Notes under the pieces: generated by a model
Told to the model about the DNA's origin: nothing
Databases searched by the model: none
Seen by the model: the letters and a program-made list of their open reading frames with translations, nothing else
Translations under genes and position numbers: made by a program
Assembly (NCBI GenBank): GCA_002340095.1
Contig: DDKS01000026.1
Span: 587 to 39,019, forward strand
DNA length: 38,433 nucleotides
Direction: 5' to 3'
Origin: Betaproteobacteria bacterium UBA2592
Lineage (GTDB): Bacteria > Pseudomonadota > Gammaproteobacteria > Burkholderiales > Rhodocyclaceae
Part shown: piece by piece, positions 15,921 to 25,470 of the stretch
How positions within the stretch are numbered: position 1 is the first letter of the stretch
How the letters are laid out: every line of letters starts with the position of its first letter

Positions 15921-17651
15921 ATGCGTTCCTCACAATTTTTCTTCACCACCCTCAAAGAAGCCCCGGCCGACGCCGAGGTCATCAGCCAGAAACTCATGCT
16001 GCGCGCCGGCTTCATCAAGCGCGTCGCCTCCGGCATCTACACCTGGATGCCCCTGGGCCTGCGGGTCCTGCGCAAGGTGGAGAACATCGTGCGTGAAGAA
16101 ATGAACCGGGCCGGCGCGGTGGAACTGCTGATGCCCGCAGTACAACCAGCCGAACTCTGGCAGGAATCGGGCCGCTGGGAAAAATACGGCCCCGAACTGC
16201 TGCGCTTCAAGGACCGGCACCAGCGCGACTTCGTCATCGGCCCGACCCACGAGGAAGTCATCACCGACGTGGTGCGCCGGGACGTGAAGAGCTACCGCCA
16301 GCTGCCCGTTCACCTCTACCAGATCCAGACCAAGTTCCGGGACGAGATCCGCCCCCGCTTCGGGGTCATGCGCGGCCGGGAATTCCTGATGAAGGACGGC
16401 TATTCCTTCCACAGCAGCTTCGAGGACCTGCAGCGGGAATACCAGGTGATGTACGACACCTATTCCCGCATCTTCACTCGCCTGGGTCTGAAGTTCCGGG
16501 CCGTGGCGGCGGATACCGGCTCCATCGGCGGCACCGGCTCCCATGAATTCCACGTGATCGCCGAGACCGGCGAGGACGACATCGCCTACTGCCCGGATTC
16601 CGATTACGCCGCCAACGTGGAATTGGCCGAGGCCCTGGCCCCCGCCACGCCCCGCCCGACCGCTGCCGCCAACCTGGCCAAGGTCAGCACCCCGGGCAAA
16701 ACCGCCTGCGCCGACGTGGCCGAATTCCTGAACATTCCACTCTCTGGACTGGTCAAGGCCATCGCCGTGGTCAGCGAACCCGAGGAGGGTCCCAAGGCCT
16801 TCGCCCTGCTGCTTTTGCGTGGCGACCATGAACTCAATGAGATCAAGGTGGGCAAGATCGCCGGCCTCAACCCCTTCCGTTTTGCCACGGCAGAAGAAGT
16901 GGAAGAATTCCTCGGCTGCAAGCCCGGCTATATCGGGCCCGTGGGCGTAAACACCGGCAAGGTGCGCGTCATCGCCGACCGCACGGTGGCTGCCATGGGC
17001 AACTTTGCTTGCGGCGCAAATGAAGTCGGCTTCCATCTGACCGGTGTGAACTTCGGCCGGGACTGCCCGGAACCGGAAGTGGCCGACCTACGCAACGTGG
17101 TAGCCGGCGACCCCTCCCCCGACGGCAAGGGCAAGCTCGCCATCTGCCGCGGCATCGAGGTGGGACACATCTTCCAGCTGCGCACCAAATACGCCGAGGC
17201 CCTGGACTGCGCCTTCCTGGACGAGCAGGGCAAGCGCCAGGTCATGGAAATGGGCTGCTACGGCATCGGTGTTTCCCGCATCATCGGCGCCGCCATCGAG
17301 CAGGGCCACGACGACAGGGGCATCATCTTCCCCGCCGCCATCGCGCCCTTCCAGGTCAGCATCGTGCCCATGGGCTACCACAAGAGCGAGGCCGTGCGGG
17401 CCGCTGCCGACAAGCTTCACGGGGAACTGCTGGCCGCCGGCCTGGATGTGCTGCTGGACGACCGGGACGAACGGCCCGGTTCCATGTTCGCCGACATGGA
17501 ACTGATGGGCGTGCCCCACCGCATCGTGGTGAGTGAACGGGGCCTGGCCAACGGCCAGCTGGAATACAAGGGCCGCCAGGATGCGGAAGCCACCCTGATA
17601 CCCGCCGGCAGCGCCCTGGTCTTCCTGCAGGAGAGGCTGTGCGCCGCCTGA
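15921..17651 (+). CDS. proS: prolyl-tRNA synthetase
   Basis: Charges tRNA-Pro. The 576-residue product is of the bacterial type, with the class II core (motif 2 FRDEIRPRFGVMRGREFLMKD, motif 3 CYGIGVSRIIGAAIEQ) interrupted by the editing (INS) domain at about 225-405 and followed by the anticodon-binding domain (DRDERPGSMFADMELMGVP). The start at 15921 gives MRSSQFFFTTLKEAPADAEV, the standard N-terminus; the frame is open further upstream antisense to rppH. The 3' end overlaps the transglycosylase gene by 13 bases. Confidence 0.97.
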   Translation: MRSSQFFFTTLKEAPADAEVISQKLMLRAGFIKRVASGIYTWMPLGLRVLRKVENIVREEMNRAGAVELLMPAVQPAELWQESGRWEKYGPELLRFKDRHQRDFVIGPTHEEVITDVVRRDVKSYRQLPVHLYQIQTKFRDEIRPRFGVMRGREFLMKDGYSFHSSFEDLQREYQVMYDTYSRIFTRLGLKFRAVAADTGSIGGTGSHEFHVIAETGEDDIAYCPDSDYAANVELAEALAPATPRPTAAANLAKVSTPGKTACADVAEFLNIPLSGLVKAIAVVSEPEEGPKAFALLLLRGDHELNEIKVGKIAGLNPFRFATAEEVEEFLGCKPGYIGPVGVNTGKVRVIADRTVAAMGNFACGANEVGFHLTGVNFGRDCPEPEVADLRNVVAGDPSPDGKGKLAICRGIEVGHIFQLRTKYAEALDCAFLDEQGKRQVMEMGCYGIGVSRIIGAAIEQGHDDRGIIFPAAIAPFQVSIVPMGYHKSEAVRAAADKLHGELLAAGLDVLLDDRDERPGSMFADMELMGVPHRIVVSERGLANGQLEYKGRQDAEATLIPAGSALVFLQERLCAA

Positions 17652-18256
17652 GCGCCCTGCTGTTTTGCCTGATGCCCGCCCTGACCTGGGCGGGCGCCCA
17701 GCAGTACGAACCCATGTCGGCCAGCGTGCGCGCCGCCCTGTCCGGCACCATTGCCGACAGGCGCCCCCCCACCAGTTCCTTCAAGGACTACGGGGAAGCG
17801 GTGGACTGGTTGAGCGCCATGTCGGCGCGACTGGAAAAGCGCATACCGAACCGGGAGTATCGCCTGGAACTGCTGCGCGCGATTCATTACGAGGCCACCC
17901 GGGCCGGCCTGGACCCGCAACTGGTGCTGGGACTGATCCAGGTGGAATCCGGCTTTCGCAAGTATGCCGTCTCGTCCGCTGGCGCCCGGGGCTATATGCA
18001 GGTGATGCCCTTCTGGATCAAGGTGATCGGCCAGCCCAACGACAATCTGTTCCACATGCGCACCAACCTGCGCTACGGCTGCACCATCCTGCGTCACTAT
18101 CTGGATATCGAGAAGGGCGACCTGTTCCGAGCCCTGGGCCGCTACAACGGCAGCCTGGGCCGGGCCGAGTACCCCAATCTCGTACGCAGCGCCTGGAACC
18201 AGTGGCGCTACGAGCGGCAGCTGGCCATGAGCCAGCCCGCGCCGGCAAAACCTTGA
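17639..18256 (+). CDS. soluble lytic transglycosylase (SLT domain)
   Basis: Periplasmic peptidoglycan-cleaving enzyme of 205 residues. A signal peptide covers about 1-20 (LTWAGA). The SLT (goose-lysozyme-like) domain spans about 75-190 with catalytic Glu103 in LIQVESGFRKYAVSSAGARG and GYMQVMPFW, then YNGSLGRAEYP. It starts with GTG at 17639, with AGGAGAG upstream, overlapping the proS 3' end by 13 bases, so it is probably co-transcribed with proS. It converges on ffh with 12 bases between. Confidence 0.93.
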   Translation: MRRLSALLFCLMPALTWAGAQQYEPMSASVRAALSGTIADRRPPTSSFKDYGEAVDWLSAMSARLEKRIPNREYRLELLRAIHYEATRAGLDPQLVLGLIQVESGFRKYAVSSAGARGYMQVMPFWIKVIGQPNDNLFHMRTNLRYGCTILRHYLDIEKGDLFRALGRYNGSLGRAEYPNLVRSAWNQWRYERQLAMSQPAPAKP

Positions 18257-18268
18257 TGCCTCCGGGCC

Positions 18269-19627
18269 TCAACGCCCCATGCCGGGCAACATGCCCTTCA
18301 TGCCGCGCAGCAGCTTGCCGATCCCGCCTTTACTAAACTGTTTCATCATCTTCTGGGTCTGCTCGAACTGGTTGAGCAGGCGATTCACCTCCTGAACCTG
18401 CACCCCGGCCCCCATGGCGATGCGCCGCTTGCGGCTGGCCTTGATCAACTCGGGTTTGGCCCGCTCCGCCGGCGTCATGGAGTTGATGATGCCCTCCACC
18501 CGGCGGATCATCTTGTCCTCGGTTCCGGCCGGCAGTTGCCCGGCAGCCTGGGCGATCTGCGCCGGCAGCTTGTCCATCAGCGCGGCCATGCCGCCCATCT
18601 TGCGCATCTGGCCGATCTGCTCCTTGAAATCGTTGAGGTCGAACCCCTTGCCGGACTTGAGCTTCTTGGCGAAGGCAACGGCCTTTTCCTCGTCCAGCCC
18701 CTTCCTGGCCTCCTCGATCAGGGACAGGACATCGCCCATGCCCAGGATGCGGGAAGCCATGCGCTCCGGATGGAAGGGTTCGAGCCCGCCGAGCTTTTCC
18801 CCCACCCCGGAAAACTTGATGGGCTTGCCGGTCACATGACGGACGGACAGGGCCGCACCGCCGCGGGCATCGCCATCGAGCTTGGTGAGCACCACGCCGG
18901 TCAGGGGCAGGGCTTCGCTGAAGGCCCGGGCCGTGTTGACCGCATCCTGGCCGAGCATGGCATCCACCACGAACAGGGTCTCGATCGGTTTCAAGGCTCC
19001 GTGCAGGGACTTGATCTCGGCCATCATGGCCTCGTCCACCGCCAGACGGCCAGCCGTGTCCACCAGCACCACATCGAAGTAATGCCGGCGTGCCCAATCC
19101 ACCGCAGCCAGGGCAATGGCCTCGGGCTTCTCCGTGGTCGTGGAGGGGAAGAACTCGACGCCGGCCTGGGCAGCCACGGTCTGCAACTGCTGGATGGCGG
19201 CAGGACGGTAGACGTCGCAGGACACCACGAGCACCTTCTTTTTCAGGTTTTCCTTCAGGTATTTGCCCAGCTTGCCGACCGTGGTGGTCTTGCCGGCCCC
19301 CTGAAGGCCGGCCATGAGAACCACGGCGGGCGGCTGGGTGGCGAGGTTCAGGCCGGTGTGAGCCTCTCCCATGAGCCGGGTCAGTTCCCTGTGCACCACC
19401 CCCACCAGGGCCTGCCCCGGCGACAAGGAGCCGATCACTTCCTCGCCGACGGCTTTTTCCTTGACGGCCGCGATGAAATCCTTCACCACCGGCAGCGCCA
19501 CATCCGCCTCCAGCAGGGCCATGCGCACCTCCCGGAGGGCCGCCGAGATGTTTTCCTCGGTCAAGCGGGCCTCACCACGCAGGGTCTTCATCACTTTGGC
19601 TAGGCGCTGGGTCAGGTTGTCGAGCAT
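18269..19627 (-). CDS. ffh: signal recognition particle protein
   Basis: GTPase that, with 4.5S RNA, brings ribosomes making membrane proteins to FtsY. The 452-residue product has the N domain (MLDNLTQRLAKVMKTLRGEARLTE), G domain with GLQGAGKTTTVGKLG, VDTAGRL, TKLDGDARGG and the Met-rich M domain (from about 320) ending KLLRGMKGMLPGMGR. Length is normal. It is divergent from the YpjD-like gene across 29 bases, as in many proteobacteria. Confidence 0.98.
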   Translation of the reverse strand: MLDNLTQRLAKVMKTLRGEARLTEENISAALREVRMALLEADVALPVVKDFIAAVKEKAVGEEVIGSLSPGQALVGVVHRELTRLMGEAHTGLNLATQPPAVVLMAGLQGAGKTTTVGKLGKYLKENLKKKVLVVSCDVYRPAAIQQLQTVAAQAGVEFFPSTTTEKPEAIALAAVDWARRHYFDVVLVDTAGRLAVDEAMMAEIKSLHGALKPIETLFVVDAMLGQDAVNTARAFSEALPLTGVVLTKLDGDARGGAALSVRHVTGKPIKFSGVGEKLGGLEPFHPERMASRILGMGDVLSLIEEARKGLDEEKAVAFAKKLKSGKGFDLNDFKEQIGQMRKMGGMAALMDKLPAQIAQAAGQLPAGTEDKMIRRVEGIINSMTPAERAKPELIKASRKRRIAMGAGVQVQEVNRLLNQFEQTQKMMKQFSKGGIGKLLRGMKGMLPGMGR

Positions 19628-19656
19628 GGCAGATGGGCTTCGAGTAGAATTTTGGA

Positions 19657-20499
19657 ATGGCGACTATTGTAAACCAGCTCATCCCCCTTGGTCTGGCAGG
19701 CTTCATCTATCTGGCCCTGGGCATCCATTTTTGGCGCACGCGCTGGCACGAAAGCACCGCTCCCGCCCCCAGCGGCACCCATTCCCCCACCTGGGAGAAG
19801 CTGGCCATCGGCGTCACCCTCCTGCTGCACGGCGTGGGACTGAAGTTTTCCCTCTTCGAGGAATCCCGGATGCTGTTTTCCTTCAGCCTGGCCTTCAGCC
19901 TGATGCTCTGGCTGGCCGTGCTGATCTACTGGCTGGAAAGCTTCCGGGTGCGCATGGACGGACTGCAACCCATCGTGCTGCTGGGCGGGGCCGCCGCCTG
20001 CATCCTGCCCCTGCTGTTCCACAAGACCCACCCGATCCCCCATGCGGAAACCGTGGGCTTCCGCCTCCACTTCCTGTCGGCCATGCTGGCTTACAGCCTG
20101 TTTACCCTCTCGGCCGCTCATGCCCTGTTCATGGGCCTTGCCGAGAAGAAGCTGCATCAGCGCCAGATCTCCCGGCGCATGGCGAGCATGCCGCCGCTGC
20201 TGGCCATGGAAGCACTGCTGTTCCGCATGCTGACCCTGGCCTTTGCCCTGCTCACCCTGGCCCTGGGCAGCGGCCTGCTGTATTCGGAAATCCTGTTCGG
20301 CAAGCCTTTCACCCTCGACCACAAGACCTTCTTCGCCATGGTCTCGTGGCTGATCTTCGCCACCCTGCTGGCCGGCCGCCGCATCTACGGCTGGCGCGGC
20401 CGCACAGCCCTGCGCTGGACCCTGACCGGTTTTGCCGTACTGCTGCTGGCCTACGTGGGCAGCCGCTTCGTGGCTGAGGTTCTGCTCGACCGCTACTGA
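19657..20499 (+). CDS. ypjD: CcsA/YpjD-like inner-membrane protein
   Basis: Polytopic inner-membrane protein of 280 residues with about eight hydrophobic segments, matching the cytochrome c assembly (CcsA/CcmC-like) fold but in the short YpjD form. HFLSAMLAYSLFTLSAAHALFM carries a conserved membrane His, a possible haem ligand; the tryptophan-rich WWD haem-handling motif of true CcsA is not seen. In E. coli ypjD is also divergent from ffh, so the context supports the name. A cytochrome c maturation role is unproven. Confidence 0.82.
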   Translation: MATIVNQLIPLGLAGFIYLALGIHFWRTRWHESTAPAPSGTHSPTWEKLAIGVTLLLHGVGLKFSLFEESRMLFSFSLAFSLMLWLAVLIYWLESFRVRMDGLQPIVLLGGAAACILPLLFHKTHPIPHAETVGFRLHFLSAMLAYSLFTLSAAHALFMGLAEKKLHQRQISRRMASMPPLLAMEALLFRMLTLAFALLTLALGSGLLYSEILFGKPFTLDHKTFFAMVSWLIFATLLAGRRIYGWRGRTALRWTLTGFAVLLLAYVGSRFVAEVLLDRY

Positions 20500-20516
20500 C
20501 CCCGAGCAGAACCTTT

Positions 20517-20545
20517 TTCGGGCTTCTTCCGGGCACTAGCCCGAA
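20517..20545 (+). repeat. inverted repeat in the ypjD-pilB gap
   Basis: 8-base-pair inverted repeat TTCGGGCT/AGCCCGAA with a 13-base loop, 17 bases after the ypjD-like stop. There is no T-tract after it on either strand, so it is not a standard intrinsic terminator. The rest of the gap to pilB (20546-20636) shows no clear promoter or ribosome site. Confidence 0.45.
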
Positions 20546-20636
20546 CAACCCGCGACAATCCCGGCTTCGTGCTTTACAAACCCAGGCCATCGTTGCATCA
20601 TCAACGGTCAATTATGGAACTTTTATTCCTTTTGTC

Positions 20637-22355
20637 ATGGCCGCAAATCATCCCTCGTCGAATCTGAGCGGTCTGGCCCGCGCCCTGGTCCAAGCCGGCC
20701 GCCTGAAAGAAAGCGAAGCCGAGCAACTGCTGAGCCTGGCCCAGGCAAACAAGACTTCCCTCCCGGAAGAAATTGTCAATGCCAAGAAAATCCCAGCCCT
20801 GGACCTGGCCCGCTTTGCTTCCGAAACCTTCGCGGCCCCCTTGTTCGATCTCGGCGCCCTGGACGAGGCCCACCTGCCCAAGGAGGCGGTGGACCTCAAG
20901 CTGATCCGTACCCACCGCATCATTCCGCTCTTCAAGCGGGGAAACCGGCTCGCCGTGGGCACCGCGGACCCGGCCAACCTGCACGGCCTCGAAGAAATCC
21001 GCTTCCAGAGCGGACTGGCCATCGACCCCATCGTGGTGGAGGTCACGAAGCTTCTCCCCCTTGTCACCAAACTGTCGGAATCGGCCGAAGACACGCTGAA
21101 GAACATGAGCGGCGAGGACGTCAATCTCGACTTCCTCGACGAAGCGGCGGAAGCCAGCCCCGCGGATGAAGCCGCCGGCGCCGACATCGACGACGCGCCG
21201 ATCGTCAAATTCCTGCAGAAGGTACTGCTCGACGCCATCAACGAAGGGGCCTCCGACATTCACTTCGAACCTTACGAGAAGTATTACCGCATCCGCTTCC
21301 GGGTAGATGGCAACCTGCGGGAAGTGGCCACCCCGCCGCTGGCCATCAAGGACAAGCTGGCCTCCCGGATCAAGGTCATTTCCCGGCTCAACATCGCCGA
21401 GAAGCGGGTGCCCCAGGACGGACGGATGAAGCTGGTCCTATCCAAAAGCCGGGCCATCGACTTCCGGGTCAGCACCCTGCCCACCCTGCATGGCGAGAAG
21501 ATCGTCATGCGCATCCTCGACCCCACCTCGGCCACCCTCGGCATCGATGCGCTCGGCTATGAGCCCGACCAGAAGGCCCTGCTGCTCGACGCCATCAGCC
21601 GCCCCTACGGCATGGTCCTGGTGACGGGGCCGACCGGCTCCGGCAAGACGGTGTCCCTCTACACCTGTCTGAACATCCTCAACCAGCCCGGCATCAACAT
21701 CTCCACGGCCGAGGACCCGGCGGAAATCAATCTGGCCGGCATCAACCAGGTCAACGTGGACGACAAGTCGGGCCTGACCTTCGCCGCCGCCCTGAAGGCC
21801 TTCCTGCGCCAGGACCCGGACATCATCATGGTGGGGGAAATCCGCGACCTGGAAACGGCGGAAATCGCCATCAAGGCCGCCCAGACCGGCCACCTGGTGC
21901 TGTCGACCCTGCACACCAATGATGCGCCCCAGACGCTCACCCGTCTGATGAACATGGGGGTTCCCACCTTCAACATCGCCTCCAGCATCCTCCTGATCAC
22001 GGCCCAGCGCCTGGCCCGGCGCCTGTGCTCCTGCAAGCAGCCCATCGACGTGCCCCGGCAGACACTGCTCAATGCCGGCTTCAAAGAGGAGGATCTGGAC
22101 GGCAGCTGGACCCTGTATGGCCCCGGCAGTTGCGACCGCTGCAAGGGAAGCGGCTACAAAGGACGGGTCGGCATCTACCAGGTCATGCCGGTCAGCGAAG
22201 CAATCCAGCGCATCATCATGGCCAACGGCACATCTCTCGATATCGCTGCCCAAGCAGCCCGGGAGGGAATCAGGAACCTGCGCGAATCCGGGCTCCTCAA
22301 GGTCAAGCAAGGTCTTACCTCCCTCGATGAAGTCCTGAGCACCACCAACATCTGA
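20637..22355 (+). CDS. pilB: type IV pilus assembly ATPase PilB
   Basis: Hexameric cytoplasmic ATPase that powers pilus extension, 572 residues. An N-terminal MshEN-type domain (about 10-150) precedes the T2SSE ATPase core with Walker A GPTGSGKTVSLY (about 331), the Asp box, Walker B DPDIIMVGEIRD (about 394) and the His box GHLVLSTLHTND. The tetracysteine zinc site is present (LCSC near 463 and CDRCKGSGYKGRVG near 503), as in extension rather than retraction ATPases. The ATG at 20637 has no clear ribosome site. It begins the operon pilB-pilC-pilD. Confidence 0.96.
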   Translation: MAANHPSSNLSGLARALVQAGRLKESEAEQLLSLAQANKTSLPEEIVNAKKIPALDLARFASETFAAPLFDLGALDEAHLPKEAVDLKLIRTHRIIPLFKRGNRLAVGTADPANLHGLEEIRFQSGLAIDPIVVEVTKLLPLVTKLSESAEDTLKNMSGEDVNLDFLDEAAEASPADEAAGADIDDAPIVKFLQKVLLDAINEGASDIHFEPYEKYYRIRFRVDGNLREVATPPLAIKDKLASRIKVISRLNIAEKRVPQDGRMKLVLSKSRAIDFRVSTLPTLHGEKIVMRILDPTSATLGIDALGYEPDQKALLLDAISRPYGMVLVTGPTGSGKTVSLYTCLNILNQPGINISTAEDPAEINLAGINQVNVDDKSGLTFAAALKAFLRQDPDIIMVGEIRDLETAEIAIKAAQTGHLVLSTLHTNDAPQTLTRLMNMGVPTFNIASSILLITAQRLARRLCSCKQPIDVPRQTLLNAGFKEEDLDGSWTLYGPGSCDRCKGSGYKGRVGIYQVMPVSEAIQRIIMANGTSLDIAAQAAREGIRNLRESGLLKVKQGLTSLDEVLSTTNI

Positions 22356-22372
22356 CAGCAAAGGCAGACATC

Positions 22373-23602
22373 ATGGCGAGCATCGCAAAATCCAAGCCTA
22401 CCTCTGGCGTCAAGGAATTCACCTTCCTCTGGGAGGGCAAAAGCAAGGACGGCAAGAACATTCGCGGCGAGATGCGGGCTGCCTCCGCCAACGTGGTACA
22501 GACCACCCTGCGCCGCCAGGGAGTCATCAACGCCAAGGTCACCAAACAGCGCTTCAAGAGTGGCGGCAAGATCACCGAGAAGGACATCACCCTGTTTACC
22601 CGGCAACTGGCCACCATGATGAAATCCGGCGTGCCCCTGCTGCAATCTTTCGATATCGTCGGGCGGGGCCACGCCAACCCGGCCGTAGGCAAGCTCTTGC
22701 TGGACATCAAGTCCGACGTGGAAACCGGTAGCTCCCTATCCGCTGCCTTTCGCAAATATCCCCTCTATTTCGACCAACTGTTCTGCAACCTGGTGGCTGC
22801 CGGGGAACAGGCCGGCATCCTCGACTCCCTGCTCGACCGCCTGGCCACCTACAAGGAAAAGATCCTGGCCATCAAGAGCAAGATCAAGTCAGCCCTGTTC
22901 TACCCCATCGCGGTGATCGTGGTGGCCTTCATCATCACGGCGGTGATCATGATCTTCGTGATTCCGGCCTTCAAGGAGGTTTTCAAGAGTTTCGGCGCCG
23001 ATCTGCCGGCCCCAACCCTGATCGTCATATCCATTTCGGACTTCTTCGTCGCCTACTGGTATGCCATCTTCGGCGCCATAGGAGGCGGCCTTTACGCTTT
23101 CTTCTACACCTGGAAGCGCTCGGAAAAGATGCAGTTCGTCATGGACCGGCTGCTCTTGCGTCTGCCGGTCTTCGGCGACCTGATACGCAAGGCCGTGATC
23201 GCCCGCTGGACCCGCACCCTGGCCACCATGTTCGCGGCCGGGGTGCCCCTGGTGGAATCCCTGGAATCCGTCGGCGGCGCCGCAGGCAACTACGTGTACA
23301 AGGTGGCCACCCGCGAGATCCAGACCGAGGTGAGCACCGGCACCAACCTCACCACTGCCATGCAGAACACCAACCTCTTTCCCAACATGGTGACCCAGAT
23401 GGTGGCCATCGGCGAAGAATCCGGCGCCCTGGACTCCATGCTCTCCAAGGTGGCCGACTTCTTCGAAGCCGAAGTGGACGATGCAGTCGAAGCCCTATCC
23501 AGCCTGATGGAGCCCATGATCATGGTGATCCTCGGCACCCTGATCGGCGGCATGGTCGTGGCCATGTACCTGCCGATCTTCAAGATGGGGTCCGTGGTCT
23601 GA
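22373..23602 (+). CDS. pilC: type IV pilus inner-membrane platform protein PilC
   Basis: Inner-membrane platform on which PilB acts, 409 residues. It contains two repeats of the T2SSF domain (about 75-200 and 280-400), each with FTRQLATMMKSGVPLLQS- or WTRTLATMFAAGVPLVES-like starts, and three transmembrane segments (about 175-200, 220-245 and 380-400). It follows pilB by 17 bases and its stop shares one base with the pilD start (TGATG). Confidence 0.96.
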   Translation: MASIAKSKPTSGVKEFTFLWEGKSKDGKNIRGEMRAASANVVQTTLRRQGVINAKVTKQRFKSGGKITEKDITLFTRQLATMMKSGVPLLQSFDIVGRGHANPAVGKLLLDIKSDVETGSSLSAAFRKYPLYFDQLFCNLVAAGEQAGILDSLLDRLATYKEKILAIKSKIKSALFYPIAVIVVAFIITAVIMIFVIPAFKEVFKSFGADLPAPTLIVISISDFFVAYWYAIFGAIGGGLYAFFYTWKRSEKMQFVMDRLLLRLPVFGDLIRKAVIARWTRTLATMFAAGVPLVESLESVGGAAGNYVYKVATREIQTEVSTGTNLTTAMQNTNLFPNMVTQMVAIGEESGALDSMLSKVADFFEAEVDDAVEALSSLMEPMIMVILGTLIGGMVVAMYLPIFKMGSVV

Positions 23603-24462
23603 TGCCCTCCTTCTCCTTGCTGGCAGACCCCGCTTTCTTTACAGGCGTTCTGGCCACGCTCGGCCTGCTGGTCGGCAGCTTCCTGAATGTCGTAATCCAC
23701 CGCCTGCCCCGCATGATGGAACAGGAATGGCAGGCCCAGTGCGCCGAACTGCGCGGTGAGGAAGCTCCCGCCGCCCCGGCACTCAGCCTGGCCCGCCCCC
23801 GTTCCCGCTGCCCCGACTGCGGCCATCCCATCGGCGCCCTGGAAAACATTCCCGTCATCAGCTATCTCCTGCTCCGGGGCCGCTGCAAGGCCTGCAAGAC
23901 GCGGATCTCGCCGCGCTACCCCCTGGTGGAATTGACCGCCGCCCTGCTGGCCGGTTTTGCGGCCTGGCATTTTGGCCCCGGCTGGCAGGCCATCGGCGCC
24001 ACCCTGCTGCTCTGGACCCTGTTGACCCTGGCGATGATCGACCTGGATACCCAACTGCTGCCCGACAACCTCACCCTGCCCCTCCTCTGGCTTGGACTGC
24101 TGTTCAACCTCAACCAGCAGTTCGTGCCCCTGCCCACGGCCGTGGTGGGGGCCATGGCCGGCTACCTCTCCCTCTGGTCCGTCTACTGGCTGTTCAAGCT
24201 CGCCACCGGCAAGGAAGGCATGGGCTACGGGGATTTCAAGCTTCTGGCTGCCCTGGGTGCCTGGCTGGGCTGGACCATGCTGCCCGCCATCATCCTGCTC
24301 TCCTCCGTGGTGGGGGCCATCGTCGGCATCAGCCTGATGGTGGCCGCCCGTCATGGCAGGAACCGCCCCATTCCCTTTGGCCCCTACCTGGCGGCCGCAG
24401 GGGCCATCGCCCTGTTCTGGGGAGACACGCTGAACCGCCTCTACCTGGGCTTGGCCGCTTGA
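23602..24462 (+). CDS. pilD: prepilin peptidase / N-methyltransferase
   Basis: Bifunctional inner-membrane aspartic protease and methyltransferase that cuts and methylates type IV pilins and type II secretion pseudopilins, 286 residues. The N-terminal cytoplasmic domain has GSFLNVVIHRLPRMM and two Cys pairs (CPDC and CKAC) that bind zinc in most PilD. The two catalytic Asp lie in AMIDLDTQLLPD and GYGDFKLLAALGAWLG. About eight membrane segments. No pilin gene is in the window, so substrates are elsewhere. The stop of the run is followed by a 95-base gap. Confidence 0.97.
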   Translation: MPSFSLLADPAFFTGVLATLGLLVGSFLNVVIHRLPRMMEQEWQAQCAELRGEEAPAAPALSLARPRSRCPDCGHPIGALENIPVISYLLLRGRCKACKTRISPRYPLVELTAALLAGFAAWHFGPGWQAIGATLLLWTLLTLAMIDLDTQLLPDNLTLPLLWLGLLFNLNQQFVPLPTAVVGAMAGYLSLWSVYWLFKLATGKEGMGYGDFKLLAALGAWLGWTMLPAIILLSSVVGAIVGISLMVAARHGRNRPIPFGPYLAAAGAIALFWGDTLNRLYLGLAA

Positions 24463-24527
24463 TTCCCTGAAATCGATCCCCATCTATTGCGCCGCACCAG
24501 AGCGCGCGAGCGTCCTGGCCACTCGGT

Positions 24528-24533
24528 TATAAT
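24528..24533 (+). promoter_or_regulatory. candidate -10 element for the fmdB-aspS operon
   Basis: Perfect TATAAT 24 bases before the FmdB-type ATG in the gap after pilD. No matching -35 element is visible at the expected distance. Confidence 0.45.
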
Positions 24534-24557
24534 GCGAAGCCTTTCTGGAGATTGACC

Positions 24558-24809
24558 ATGCCCATCTACGAATATCGCTGCAGCTCCTGTGGTTTTCAGA
24601 AGGAACATCTACAAAAACTCAGCGACGCCCCCCTGAGCACCTGCCCCGAATGCGGCCAGGAGACCTATGGCAAGCTGCTGTCGGCTGCCGGCTTCCAGCT
24701 CAAGGGCAGTGGCTGGTACGCCACCGATTTCAAGAGCAAGCCGGCCAGCCCCCCGCCCTGCCAGGGAGGGGAAGGTGCCTGTCCGTCCGGCGCCTGCTCC
24801 GCCAGCTGA
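24558..24809 (+). CDS. FmdB family zinc-ribbon protein
   Basis: Small putative regulatory or structural zinc-ribbon protein, 83 residues. It begins MPIYEYRCSSCGFQKEHLQK and has the second pair in CPECGQETYGKLLSAAGFQLKGSGWY, the signature of the FmdB/CxxC_CxxC_SSSS family. The C-terminal tail is Pro/Gly/Cys-rich (three more Cys). The start at 24558 has GGAG eight bases upstream; an ATG two codons earlier is weaker. fmdB-DUF502-aspS is a conserved run in betaproteobacteria, but the link to translation is not understood. Confidence 0.9.
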   Translation: MPIYEYRCSSCGFQKEHLQKLSDAPLSTCPECGQETYGKLLSAAGFQLKGSGWYATDFKSKPASPPPCQGGEGACPSGACSAS

Positions 24810-24813
24810 CCCC

Positions 24814-25470
24814 GTGTTCAAGCGCTACTTCATCACCGGACTGCTGATCTGGGTACCCCTGGTCATCACGGCCTGGGTGCTGTCGATGATCATCAGCGCC
24901 ATGGACCAGTCCCTGCTGCTGCTGCCCGAGGCTGTCCACCCCATCCATCTGCTGGGCTTCGACATCCCGGGCGCAGGCACGGTCCTGACGCTGCTGGTGA
25001 TCCTGATTACCGGGCTGCTCGCGGCCAACTTCATCGGGCAGAAGCTGGTGGGCTGGTGGGAGCAGCTCCTGGCCCGGATTCCGGTGGTGAATTCCCTTTA
25101 CAACGCCGTCAAGCAGGTCTCGGACACCATCCTCTCCCCCAACGGCAATGCCTTTCGCAAGGCCCTGCTGGTCCAGTATCCCCGCCAGGGCAGCTGGACC
25201 ATCGCCTTCCTCACCGGCAAGCCCGGTGGTGACGTGGCCAACCATCTGGATGGAAACTATGTCAGCGTCTATGTCCCCACCACTCCCAACCCCACTTCCG
25301 GCTTCTTCCTGATGATGCCGGCAGAGGACGTGGTGGAGCTCAAGATGAGCGTGGACGAAGCCCTGAAATACATCGTCTCCATGGGGGTGGTTCCCCCCAC
25401 TCCCAAGTCGGCCCGTCGGCGCGGCAAGGCCGAACAACCCCTTCCAACCACTTCTTCCGGAACACCCTGA
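24814..25470 (+). CDS. DUF502 family membrane protein
   Basis: Predicted inner-membrane protein of 218 residues with two membrane segments (about 5-28 and 48-72) and a cytoplasmic or periplasmic domain with RIPVVNSLYNAVKQVSDTIL, LVQYPRQGSWTIAFLTG and VPTTPNPTSGFFLMMP, which identify DUF502. The start is the GTG at 24814 (VFKRYFITGLLIWVP), four bases after the zinc-ribbon stop; the longer frame upstream only reads through that gene in another frame. The stop shares one base with the aspS start. Function unknown. Confidence 0.87.
   Translation: MFKRYFITGLLIWVPLVITAWVLSMIISAMDQSLLLLPEAVHPIHLLGFDIPGAGTVLTLLVILITGLLAANFIGQKLVGWWEQLLARIPVVNSLYNAVKQVSDTILSPNGNAFRKALLVQYPRQGSWTIAFLTGKPGGDVANHLDGNYVSVYVPTTPNPTSGFFLMMPAEDVVELKMSVDEALKYIVSMGVVPPTPKSARRRGKAEQPLPTTSSGTP

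Noticed and set aside
18536..19603. Plus-strand open frame of 355 codons
   Set aside because: Antisense to ffh; Gly/His/Gln-rich with no domain.
20517..20545. Terminator after the ypjD-like gene
   Set aside because: The hairpin has no T-tract downstream on either strand; kept only as an inverted repeat.
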